This document shows positions 57,512 through 64,000 of a stretch of DNA of 64,000 bases, one piece after another. The DNA lies in assembly GCF_002160985.1 (NCBI RefSeq), contig NZ_NFLQ01000001.1, forward strand, positions 62,001 to 126,000. The letters are read 5' to 3'. A program made the position numbers and the translations under genes. The notes beneath the pieces were generated by a model. That model did no database searches. It worked only from the letters and a program-made list of their open reading frames with translations, and was not told where the DNA came from. The stretch's first letter is position 1. Every line of letters begins with the position of its first letter. This DNA comes from Lachnoclostridium sp. An118. GTDB lineage: Bacteria > Bacillota > Clostridia > Lachnospirales > Lachnospiraceae.

Positions 57512-58861
57512 ATGGCGGCAGAAACAGGAAAAATCTTATACAGCCTGGCGGGAGCGGCGGAGATCCTCATAGTTCTCATCCTGATTTCCCGCTATATTTA
57601 TCTGGAGCCGGTCTTTGACACCAGGAGAAAATGGGCTCTCTTCTGGGGCATTTTCCTTTTCGGCCAGACAGCGCTCTTCCTGACAGTGGGGACAGACGGG
57701 GATCTGGCGGTCTTCTGGCCCCTCGCTGTCTTCGGGGGCTACACATCGGCGGTGAGGGACAGGCACAGGGCCAGGGGGTTCTTTCTATTCCTCCCGGTGA
57801 CGGGATTTCTCATCGCGCCGGCCTCCCTTCTTTTCGGTATCCCCTACGTGCTGACCGGGGTCAGGGTGAGCGATATGGGAAATTCGGAGCTGCTTTTAGA
57901 CCTTCTCATCTGGGGGCTCCTGCTTCTGGCTCTCTGGAAGAGCAGAGAAGCCCGGCGCCGCTTTCGGGCGGAGGCAGCCCACAGAAGGCTGGGAAGGTGG
58001 GAGCGGAACCTCCTCCACGGCACGGGCCTTTTTCTCCTGGCCATTGGAGTGATGATCGCGGGGGGAGAGGAGCTGCCAGTCTCAGAGGAGGCGGCCAGGG
58101 GCTTTACCCTCCTTGCCAGCGTGGCTGCCGTGCTCCTGGAGGTGTCTGTGACCGCGCTCGTACAGCAGGGAAACAGGCGGTCCTACTACCAGTACATGGC
58201 AGACCTGAACCGGTCCTACCTGAGGGCGGAGCTGAAGCATTTCCAGGCGCGCAGGGAGAGCGACACAAGGCTCCGCATGTTCCGCCACGATATCCGCAAT
58301 CACCTGCTGTGCATCCGGGAGCTGGCCGACAGGGGGAACTACAGCGGTCTCTCCGGCTATATCGGGGAGCTGGAGGGGCGCCTGGAGATGGCGGACACCT
58401 CCCTCCACTGCGGAAACGATATCGGGGATGCCATCCTGAATGAAAAAAATATGCTGGCAGTCCAAAGAGGCATAGAGATACGGCTGGACGGCCGGCTGCC
58501 GTCCCCCTTGCCGGTAGACGCCGCGGACATCTGCGCCCTCTTTGCCAATGCCCTGGACAACGCCCTGGAGGCCCAGCCTCACGGCGGGTGGGTCCGGGTC
58601 CGCATCCGGCAGCAGGGGCAGATGCTCAGCCTTGTGTTTGAAAATCCGGCAGGAAATGCCAGGGCGGACATACCCCTGGGGCATACGGAAAAAGAAGACG
58701 GGGAGGAGCACGGCTTCGGCCTTCTCAATATGGAGTGGACGGCAAGGAAATACCAGGGCACTCTCCGGAGGGAAATCCTGGAGCCGCCGGATGGCGGGCA
58801 GGGGGAGCGGATCTACCGCCTGGAAATCCTCCTCTTCCTTCCGGCGGAAAACAGGGCGTAA
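57512..58861 (+). CDS. GHKL-type sensor histidine kinase (AgrC-like)
   Basis: The 449-residue kinase has about six hydrophobic segments in residues 5-220, then a coiled linker, the H-box LRMFRHDIRNHLLCIRELAD (His about 255), the N-box LFANALDNALEAQPHGGWVR and the G-box EHGFGLLNMEWTARKYQGTL, as in AgrC or ComD-like GHKL kinases. AAAGGAG at 57497-57503 sets the start. It pairs with the LytTR regulator upstream. Downstream is a polysaccharide deacetylase gene, a possible target. Confidence 0.9.
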   Translation: MAAETGKILYSLAGAAEILIVLILISRYIYLEPVFDTRRKWALFWGIFLFGQTALFLTVGTDGDLAVFWPLAVFGGYTSAVRDRHRARGFFLFLPVTGFLIAPASLLFGIPYVLTGVRVSDMGNSELLLDLLIWGLLLLALWKSREARRRFRAEAAHRRLGRWERNLLHGTGLFLLAIGVMIAGGEELPVSEEAARGFTLLASVAAVLLEVSVTALVQQGNRRSYYQYMADLNRSYLRAELKHFQARRESDTRLRMFRHDIRNHLLCIRELADRGNYSGLSGYIGELEGRLEMADTSLHCGNDIGDAILNEKNMLAVQRGIEIRLDGRLPSPLPVDAADICALFANALDNALEAQPHGGWVRVRIRQQGQMLSLVFENPAGNARADIPLGHTEKEDGEEHGFGLLNMEWTARKYQGTLRREILEPPDGGQGERIYRLEILLFLPAENRA

Positions 58862-58934
58862 AAGGTTGCTGCCTCCGAATGTCCCGGGTGCCTCTCTCAT
58901 ATATATGAAGAAAAGCCCCAGGGGGAGAGGAAAG

Positions 58935-59720
58935 ATGAAGCTTCCAGGGAAGAGGGCCGTGTTCCTTCTGTATGCCTGCGCCCTGCTCCTGCCGGTCCTG
59001 GCCGGCTCCTTCAGAGAGCAGGCCGGGGCCGGCAAAGTGACAGCGAAGACAGAGGCGCCGGTCCGGGAGACCGGCACAGGCGGCGGGACAGTGGAGACCG
59101 GTGCAGGAGGCAGGACGGCGGAGACCGATGCGGGCAGCAAGGCTGAGGCGCAGGAGGACGAAAAGTCCCGGCAGGTGGCGCTCACCTTTGACGACGGCCC
59201 CAGCCCCGACTGGACGCCAAAGCTGCTGGACGGGTTGAAGGAGCGGAATGTGCGGGCCACCTTTTTCCTCATCGGCATGTACGCGGTGCAGTACCCGGAA
59301 ATCGTGGAGCGGATGGACCGGGAGGGACATCTCATCGGGAACCACACCTATCACCACGTCCAGCTGGATCTGGAGGATGAGGAGCATCTGCGCCGGGAAA
59401 TAGGGGATACAGACAAAGTCATCTACCTTATCACGGGAAAGCACACAGACTATGTGCGTCCGCCCTTTGGCGTCTGGGACGAGAGACTGGAGGAGGAGCT
59501 GCAGGTAATGCCGGTCCTGTGGACGGTGGATCCGCTGGACTGGACTACGGAAAATACGGACCAGATCGTAGAAAAGGTAGTGACGGAGGCGGAGGATGGT
59601 GATATCATTTTACTGCACGACTGCTACGAGTCCTCCGTGGAGGCGGCGCTGCGCATCGTGGATATCCTCCGGGACGAAGGATTTGCGTTCGTGACGGCAG
59701 ATGAGCTGGTGCTGCCCTGA
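58935..59720 (+). CDS. Polysaccharide deacetylase (NodB domain), secreted
   Basis: The 261-residue protein has a signal-like N-terminus (KRAVFLLYACALLLPVLAGS), a low-complexity linker with three nine-residue repeats, and a NodB domain from about residue 80: VALTFDDGPSPDWTPKLLDG (metal Asp pair), GHLIGNHTYHHVQLD (His ligands) and YVRPPFGVWDERLEEEL. It would remove acetyl groups from peptidoglycan or another polysaccharide outside the cell. An in-frame ATG at 58905 has no ribosome-binding site, while 58935 has GAGAGG before it. Confidence 0.9.
   Translation: MKLPGKRAVFLLYACALLLPVLAGSFREQAGAGKVTAKTEAPVRETGTGGGTVETGAGGRTAETDAGSKAEAQEDEKSRQVALTFDDGPSPDWTPKLLDGLKERNVRATFFLIGMYAVQYPEIVERMDREGHLIGNHTYHHVQLDLEDEEHLRREIGDTDKVIYLITGKHTDYVRPPFGVWDERLEEELQVMPVLWTVDPLDWTTENTDQIVEKVVTEAEDGDIILLHDCYESSVEAALRIVDILRDEGFAFVTADELVLP
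59067..59147 (+). repeat. In-frame 27-base tandem repeat in the deacetylase linker
   Basis: Three units (59067-59093, 59094-59120, 59121-59147) code ETGTGGGTV, ETGAGGRTA and ETDAGSKAE. Copy change would alter the linker length without frameshift. Confidence 0.75.
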
Positions 59721-59843
59721 GGGGCGCGCCGCTGCAGGGCGTGAGGCATGGACCGCAGGAATGCGCGGCGATATGAAAATCGGCGTTTCAGTGAAGGCAG
59801 CGCTGAAAAGCAGGGAAAAAAGCAGAAAGAAAAGGCAAAGAGG

Positions 59844-60587
59844 ATGACAGAATTGAGAGAACAGGAATATACAGCAGATGAATTTGCAAGGACAGCGCTC
59901 CTCATAGGGGAGGAGAAGCTGCAGAAAATACGAAGCTCCTCGGTCATGGTGCTGGGGGTGGGAGGCGTGGGCTCCCACTGCATCGAGGCTCTGGCAAGGG
60001 CCGGGGTGGGGCGCCTCATCCTGGTGGACAATGACAGGGTGTCCATGACCAACATCAACCGCCAGTCCATCGCCTGCCACAGCACGGTGGGCCGGTACAA
60101 GACGGAGGTGATGCGGGAGCGGATACAGGATATCTGCCCTGAGACGGAGGTACAGACCTTTGAGACCTTTGTCCTGGCGGACAATACAGACCCGCTTTTT
60201 GCGGAGAGGCCGGACTACATCGTGGACGCCATTGACACGGTGACGGCAAAGCTGGCGGTGATCGAGAGGGCGGACAGGGAGCGGATCCCCGTCATCAGCT
60301 GCATGGGGACAGGAAACAAGCTCCACCCGGAGCTCTTTGAGATTGAAGATATAAGCCGGACCTCCGTGTGCCCCCTCTGCAAGGTGATGCGAAGAGAGCT
60401 GAAAAAGCGGGGGATCGAGCATGTGAAGGTGCTCTACTCCAAAGAAAAGCCTGTGGACGTATCAGGACGGGACACGGGGGAGGACAAGGGACAAAGGAGG
60501 AGCCTGCCGGGAAGCATCTCCTTTACGCCCCCTGTGGCAGGCCTTCTCATCGCGGGGGAAGTGGTGCGGGATATAGCAGGACTTTAG
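59844..60587 (+). CDS. tcdA: tRNA threonylcarbamoyladenosine dehydratase (TcdA/CsdL family)
   Basis: The 247-residue ThiF/E1-like enzyme closes t6A37 of tRNA to its cyclic form using ATP. Seen: RTALLIGEEKLQKIRSSSVM, the ATP loop VLGVGGVGSHCIEALARAGV (about 37-56), NRQSIACHSTVGRYKTEVM and DYIVDAIDTVTAKLAVI; a conserved cysteine segment is SCMGTGNKL. ATG 59844 gives the usual length; the frame is open further upstream without family similarity. rarA follows after 23 bases. Confidence 0.9.
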   Translation: MTELREQEYTADEFARTALLIGEEKLQKIRSSSVMVLGVGGVGSHCIEALARAGVGRLILVDNDRVSMTNINRQSIACHSTVGRYKTEVMRERIQDICPETEVQTFETFVLADNTDPLFAERPDYIVDAIDTVTAKLAVIERADRERIPVISCMGTGNKLHPELFEIEDISRTSVCPLCKVMRRELKKRGIEHVKVLYSKEKPVDVSGRDTGEDKGQRRSLPGSISFTPPVAGLLIAGEVVRDIAGL

Positions 60588-60610
60588 GCTGGAAAGGTGG
60601 CAGAACAGAT

Positions 60611-61933
60611 ATGGATCTATTTGAGTACGCAAGAGAACAGAATATGGACAGGGAGTCTCCCCTGGCCTCCAGGCTGCGGCCGGAGACGCTGGAGGAGGTG
60701 GTGGGCCAGCAGCACATCATCGGGAAGGACAAGCTCCTCTACCGAGCCATCAAGGCGGACAAGCTGAGCTCCCTCATTTTCTACGGCCCGCCGGGAACCG
60801 GGAAGACTACCCTTGCCAAGGTCATCGCCCACACCACGAAGGCGGAGTTCACTCAGATCAACGCCACAGTGGCGGGAAAGAAAGACATGGAGGAGGTGGT
60901 CCGCCAGGCGAAGGAGCGCCGCGGAATGTACGGCCGCCGGACCATCCTCTTTGTGGATGAGATACACAGGTTCAACAAGGGGCAGCAGGACTATCTCCTT
61001 CCTTTTGTGGAGGACGGAACCATCACCCTCATCGGGGCCACCACGGAGAACCCCTATTTCGAGGTAAACGGGGCTCTCATCTCCAGGTCCAGCATCTTTG
61101 AACTCTATCCCCTGAGTAAGGAGGATGTGAAGACCCTCATCAACCGGGCGGTCTACGACAAAGAGAAGGGGATGGGCAGCTATGACGCGGTGATCGATGA
61201 GGACGCTCTGGAATTCCTGGCGGACGTGGCGGGCGGGGACGCAAGGAACGCCCTGAACGCGGTGGAGCTGGGCGTGCTGACCACAGAGCGGTCCGCTGAC
61301 GGAAAGATCCACCTGACTTTGGAGGTGGCCTCCGAGTGCATCCAGAAGCGGGTGGTCCGCTACGACAAGACCGGGGACAATCACTACGACACCATCTCCG
61401 CCTTTATCAAGAGCATGAGAGGGTCGGACCCGGATGCGGCCGTGTACTATCTGGCCAAAATGCTCTACGCGGGGGAGGATATCAAGTTTATCGCCCGCAG
61501 GATCATGATATGCGCTTCGGAGGATGTGGGAAATGCGGACCCTATGGCTCTCACCGTGGCGGTCTCCGCCGCCCAGGCGGTGGAGCGGGTGGGGATGCCG
61601 GAGGCCCAGATCATCCTGTCCCAGGCAGCGCTCTACGTGGCCACGGCCCCCAAGAGCAACTCGGCGGTGAACGGCATTTTTGCCGCCATGGAGAATGTGG
61701 GGCGCTACAAGACCACCGTGCCTGCGCATCTTCAGGACGCCCACTACAGGGGTGCGAAGGACCTGGGCCGCGGCACAGGCTACAAGTACGCCCACGATTA
61801 CCCGAACCACTATGTGGAGCAGCAGTACCTGCCTGACGAGATACAGGGCACCCGGTTCTATGAGCCCGGGGACATGGGATATGAGAGGCAGATCAAGGAG
61901 CATATGAGAAAGATAAAAGGACAGAAGGACTGA
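60611..61933 (+). CDS. rarA: Replication-associated recombination protein A (MgsA/RarA AAA+ ATPase)
   Basis: The 440-residue ATPase acts at stalled replication forks. Seen: RPETLEEVVGQQHIIGKDKL, Walker A in LIFYGPPGTGKTTLAKVIA (about 54-61), Walker B in RTILFVDEIHRFNKGQQDYL, sensor I in TLIGATTENPYFEVNGALIS, and the C-terminal family block GSDPDAAVYYLAKMLYAGED with RRIMICASEDVGNADPMAL. ATG 60611 matches the family N-terminus DLFEYAREQNMDRESPLASR. Its terminator is at 61978. Confidence 0.96.
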   Translation: MDLFEYAREQNMDRESPLASRLRPETLEEVVGQQHIIGKDKLLYRAIKADKLSSLIFYGPPGTGKTTLAKVIAHTTKAEFTQINATVAGKKDMEEVVRQAKERRGMYGRRTILFVDEIHRFNKGQQDYLLPFVEDGTITLIGATTENPYFEVNGALISRSSIFELYPLSKEDVKTLINRAVYDKEKGMGSYDAVIDEDALEFLADVAGGDARNALNAVELGVLTTERSADGKIHLTLEVASECIQKRVVRYDKTGDNHYDTISAFIKSMRGSDPDAAVYYLAKMLYAGEDIKFIARRIMICASEDVGNADPMALTVAVSAAQAVERVGMPEAQIILSQAALYVATAPKSNSAVNGIFAAMENVGRYKTTVPAHLQDAHYRGAKDLGRGTGYKYAHDYPNHYVEQQYLPDEIQGTRFYEPGDMGYERQIKEHMRKIKGQKD

Positions 61934-61977
61934 CAGAGGGACTGACGGGCCCGCTGCTCCTTTACACCTTTCACAAC

Positions 61978-62018
61978 AAAAAGAGCACCATTCGCAACAG
62001 AGGATGTGTGCTCTTTTT
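61978..62018 (+). terminator. Intrinsic terminator after rarA
   Basis: AAAAAGAGCAC pairs with GTGCTCTTTTT around a 19-base loop; both strands carry a T-run. Confidence 0.8.
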
Positions 62019-62061
62019 GTCTGGGGGCTATAGTAGGGGTACAAGGAGGTAACAAAGAGAG

Positions 62062-63015
62062 ATGAAAAAACAGGTACGGAAAATGACAAACCGCACAGCG
62101 GGCTATATTTTTTTCTACAATCTGATCATGGTAGCCGTCATGTTCGGAGCTGTCGCTATCAGGACCATCGCCATCATGGCCGGAGCCGGGTCAGAGCAGG
62201 CGGCAGACCGGGCGGTGGGGGCCTTTGGGCAGAACATGGGCTCTTTCCTGGGGATACTGAGCATCGCGGGCGTGTGCGGAGGACTTCTCTTCCTGGCCAT
62301 AGCCAGCCGCAGGACAGGTCTTGTGAGGGAGGCATTCCGGAGCAGCCGAAAGATGGAGGCAGGAAATTTTATCCGGATATTCTGCGTTTTTATGGCCTGC
62401 CAGACAATCTTTACTGTGGCAGCTCTCCTGGCAGAACTGGTCCTCAATCCCTTTGGACTGACTCTTAAGAACGCGGCTGAGAGTGCCTCGGCAGTGAGCG
62501 GCGACCTGCCCATGTTCCTCTACGCCTCCCTGATAGGGCCTGTGGCGGAGGAGCTTGTATTCAGGGGATTTGTATTGAGAAGGCTGCTGGGAGGGGGCAA
62601 AGGGTTTGCGATCGTCCTGTCCGCTGTCCTCTTTGGCGCCATGCACGGGAATTTCCTGCAGGGCACCTTCGCGGTGGGAGCGGGGCTGGTCTTCGGATAT
62701 GTGGCGGTGGAGTACTCCATAGGGTGGTCCATCCTGATCCATGTTCTCAACAATCTGGTGTTCAGCGACCTTCTGGGGCGGCTGGCGGGGGCTCTCCCGA
62801 AGACGGCCGGGGCGGTGCTGGAGTACGGCGTGCCGGGATTTTTCTTCCTGGCGGCCTGCGTCATCCTTGTGAAGGAGAGAGAGAAGGTCGTCTCCTGGTG
62901 GCGGCGGAACCGCCCGCCCAGGAGGTACTGGCTGTGGGCTTTCACCACCTTCTGGATGCTCCTCTTCCTCATCATGGAGACAGTGGTGGCTCTGGAGGGA
63001 GTGAGCCGGCTTTAG
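62062..63015 (+). CDS. CPBP family intramembrane metalloprotease
   Basis: The 317-residue membrane protein has about eight spans and the CPBP (Abi) motifs: PVAEELVFRGFVLRRLLGGG with the EE-x3-R catalytic pair (about 157-161), LFGAMHGNFLQGTFA with the motif 2 His, and WSILIHVLNNLVFSDLL with motif 3 (HxxxN). Members cleave membrane proteins or protect against bacteriocins. It starts after AAGGAGG (62042-62048) and stands alone between two terminator or promoter regions. Substrate is unknown. Confidence 0.9.
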   Translation: MKKQVRKMTNRTAGYIFFYNLIMVAVMFGAVAIRTIAIMAGAGSEQAADRAVGAFGQNMGSFLGILSIAGVCGGLLFLAIASRRTGLVREAFRSSRKMEAGNFIRIFCVFMACQTIFTVAALLAELVLNPFGLTLKNAAESASAVSGDLPMFLYASLIGPVAEELVFRGFVLRRLLGGGKGFAIVLSAVLFGAMHGNFLQGTFAVGAGLVFGYVAVEYSIGWSILIHVLNNLVFSDLLGRLAGALPKTAGAVLEYGVPGFFFLAACVILVKEREKVVSWWRRNRPPRRYWLWAFTTFWMLLFLIMETVVALEGVSRL

Positions 63016-63038
63016 GGAGACAGCCGCTGTGTGACAAA

Positions 63039-63066
63039 AATGTAAGGTACAGACCCGGAAATGTAA
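63039..63066 (+). promoter_or_regulatory. Direct repeat, candidate response-regulator site
   Basis: AATGTAA occurs at 63039-63045 and 63060-63066, 21 bases apart (two helix turns), upstream of a promoter with poor -35. This fits activation by an OmpR/BceR-type regulator. Confidence 0.5.
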
Positions 63067-63099
63067 TATGAAAAAATGGATAGCCTGCCTTTCCTTCGG

Positions 63100-63105
63100 T
63101 ATAAT
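63100..63105 (+). promoter_or_regulatory. -10 box of the terminal ABC operon
   Basis: TATAAT with only TGGATA at the -35 position (63077-63082), which suggests dependence on an activator. Confidence 0.5.
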
Positions 63106-63143
63106 GTCTACAGAACATACGAAGAGAAAGGCAGGTTATTTTC

Positions 63144-63908
63144 ATGGCATTACTGGAAGTGAAAAATGTAAAGAAAATATATACGACCCGGTTTGGCGGC
63201 AGCCAGGTGGAGGCGTTGCGAAATGTGAGCTTCTCTGTTGAACCCGGCGAGTATGTGGCGATCATGGGTGAGTCCGGCTCAGGCAAGACTACCCTCCTCA
63301 ACATCCTGGCGGCGCTGGACCAGCCGACCGCCGGGAGAGTCTATCTGAAGGGAAATGATATCGGAAAGGTGAAGGAAAAGGAGATGGCGGCCTTCCGCAG
63401 GCAGAACCTGGGTTTTGTCTTTCAGGACTTCAATCTGCTGGATACTTTTTCCCTGAGGGACAACATTTTCCTGCCCCTTGTCCTGTCGGGAAAGAAGTAT
63501 GAGGAGATGGACCGCCGCCTCCAGCCCATAGCGCAAAAGCTGGGTATCCGGGAAATCCTTGGCAAATTTCCCTACGAGGTGTCGGGAGGACAGAAGCAGA
63601 GGGCCGCGGTGGCAAGAGCACTCATCACAAAGCCCCAGCTTATCCTGGCAGATGAGCCCACGGGCGCCCTGGACTCCCGGTCTGCAGACGAGCTGCTGGG
63701 AATGTTCATGCAGATCAACAGAGACGGCCAGACTATCCTCATGGTGACCCACAGTGTGAAGGCGGCCAGCACGGCGGGGCGGGTCCTGTTCATCAAGGAC
63801 GGGGAAGTGTTCCACCAGCTCTACAGAGGCAGCCTGACAAACGAGCAGCTCTACCAGAAGATTTCGGACACACTGACCGTTCTGGCTACGGGAGGTGAGA
63901 AGAGGTGA
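63144..63908 (+). CDS. BceA-type ABC transporter ATP-binding protein
   Basis: The 254-residue ATPase has Walker A in VAIMGESGSGKTTLLNILAA (about 40-47), the Q-loop in QNLGFVFQDFNLLDTFSLRD, the signature VSGGQKQRAAVARALI and Walker B in QLILADEPTGALDSRSA. The N-terminus (YTTRFGGSQVEALRNVSFSV) and the extended C-terminal tail fit the BceA group, which resists bacitracin and lantibiotics with an FtsX-type permease. The permease gene overlaps it by four bases. The cognate two-component genes are not next to it in this window. Confidence 0.95.
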   Translation: MALLEVKNVKKIYTTRFGGSQVEALRNVSFSVEPGEYVAIMGESGSGKTTLLNILAALDQPTAGRVYLKGNDIGKVKEKEMAAFRRQNLGFVFQDFNLLDTFSLRDNIFLPLVLSGKKYEEMDRRLQPIAQKLGIREILGKFPYEVSGGQKQRAAVARALITKPQLILADEPTGALDSRSADELLGMFMQINRDGQTILMVTHSVKAASTAGRVLFIKDGEVFHQLYRGSLTNEQLYQKISDTLTVLATGGEKR

Positions 63909-64000
63909 GCAGCAGGATCTACGCAAAGCTGGCGGTTACCAATATAAAGAACAACGGGAAGACCTATGTTCCCTTCATGCTGACGGCCGTGCTCACGGTC
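63905..64000 (+). CDS. FtsX-like permease, 3' end cut by window
   Basis: The frame starts at GTG 63905 overlapping the ATPase stop (GTGA) and stays open to the window edge: SSRIYAKLAVTNIKNNGKTY, then a first membrane helix VPFMLTAVLTV. This beginning is typical of BceB-type permeases of about 650 residues. Only 32 codons are visible, so the family call rests on position and the first helix. Confidence 0.75.
   Translation, partial: MSSRIYAKLAVTNIKNNGKTYVPFMLTAVLTV

Overview
The window reads as chromosome of a gut-type Lachnospiraceae (Clostridia) that is fairly GC-rich. Supporting signs are strong AGGAGG ribosome-binding sites, SigA-type TTGACA/TATAAT promoters, the pyrH-frr-uppS-cdsA-dxr-rseP order, carAB, a biotin-dependent sodium-pumping decarboxylase cluster, several OmpR-type and Bce-like two-component systems with FtsX-type transporters, and a SpoIID/peptidoglycan-binding protein. 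I saw no rRNA, tRNA, CRISPR array, complete insertion sequence or prophage. The genus is not certain.

Layout. 1-2144: the end of a solute-binding-like gene and telA. 2120-11435: alpha-glucan use, with a divergent LacI regulator, a broken maltose-binding protein gene fused to the tail of a glycogen-debranching gene, then glgP, malQ and two GH13 glucosidases. 11436-13750: a ToxN/AbiQ-like type III toxin gene overlapping tail to tail with a MATE exporter whose leader looks like an attenuator. 13834-19096: a probable membrane-lipid module (DedA, GT4 glycosyltransferase, DUF374 acyltransferase-like) joined to a response regulator and sensor kinase. 19156-21858: dus, an orphan prepilin peptidase, a DUF3841 gene, two covarying hairpin repeats and a cytidylate-kinase-like gene. 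22066-28614: a second MATE gene, then pyrH-frr-uppS-cdsA-dxr-rseP. 28884-34264: a five-gene Na+ pump cluster with two different carboxyltransferases sharing one biotin carrier. 34419-37088: SpoIID/PG-binding and transglutaminase proteins. 37104-41632: carAB with a leader hairpin.

The last third is more mosaic. At 41669-43630 a Bce-like two-component system stands without its transporter. It is followed by an AT-richer AbiE-like pair (43744-45457), a LuxR remnant, and a two-component system with its own ABC transporter (45722-50827). Then come an MFS remnant, an XRE regulator coupled to a GPP34-family gene, and a broken PD-(D/E)XK-like gene. A run of small housekeeping and regulatory genes follows: XRE, GNAT, HAD, MBL, LytTR/GHKL, polysaccharide deacetylase, tcdA, rarA and CPBP. 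The window ends in a Bce-type ABC transporter cut by the edge.

How the parts work together. The glucan genes form a route from maltodextrin or glycogen to glucose-1-phosphate and glucose, but the import step appears lost at this locus. The Na+ pump cluster can couple decarboxylation to a sodium gradient. The strongest candidates for unusual biology are the type III toxin gene with a non-repetitive upstream RNA, the AbiE-like pair, the pump cluster with both 12S-type and 5S-type carboxyltransferases, and the tandem covarying hairpins framed by extended -10 promoters. All functions are read from sequence by eye; no database search was possible.
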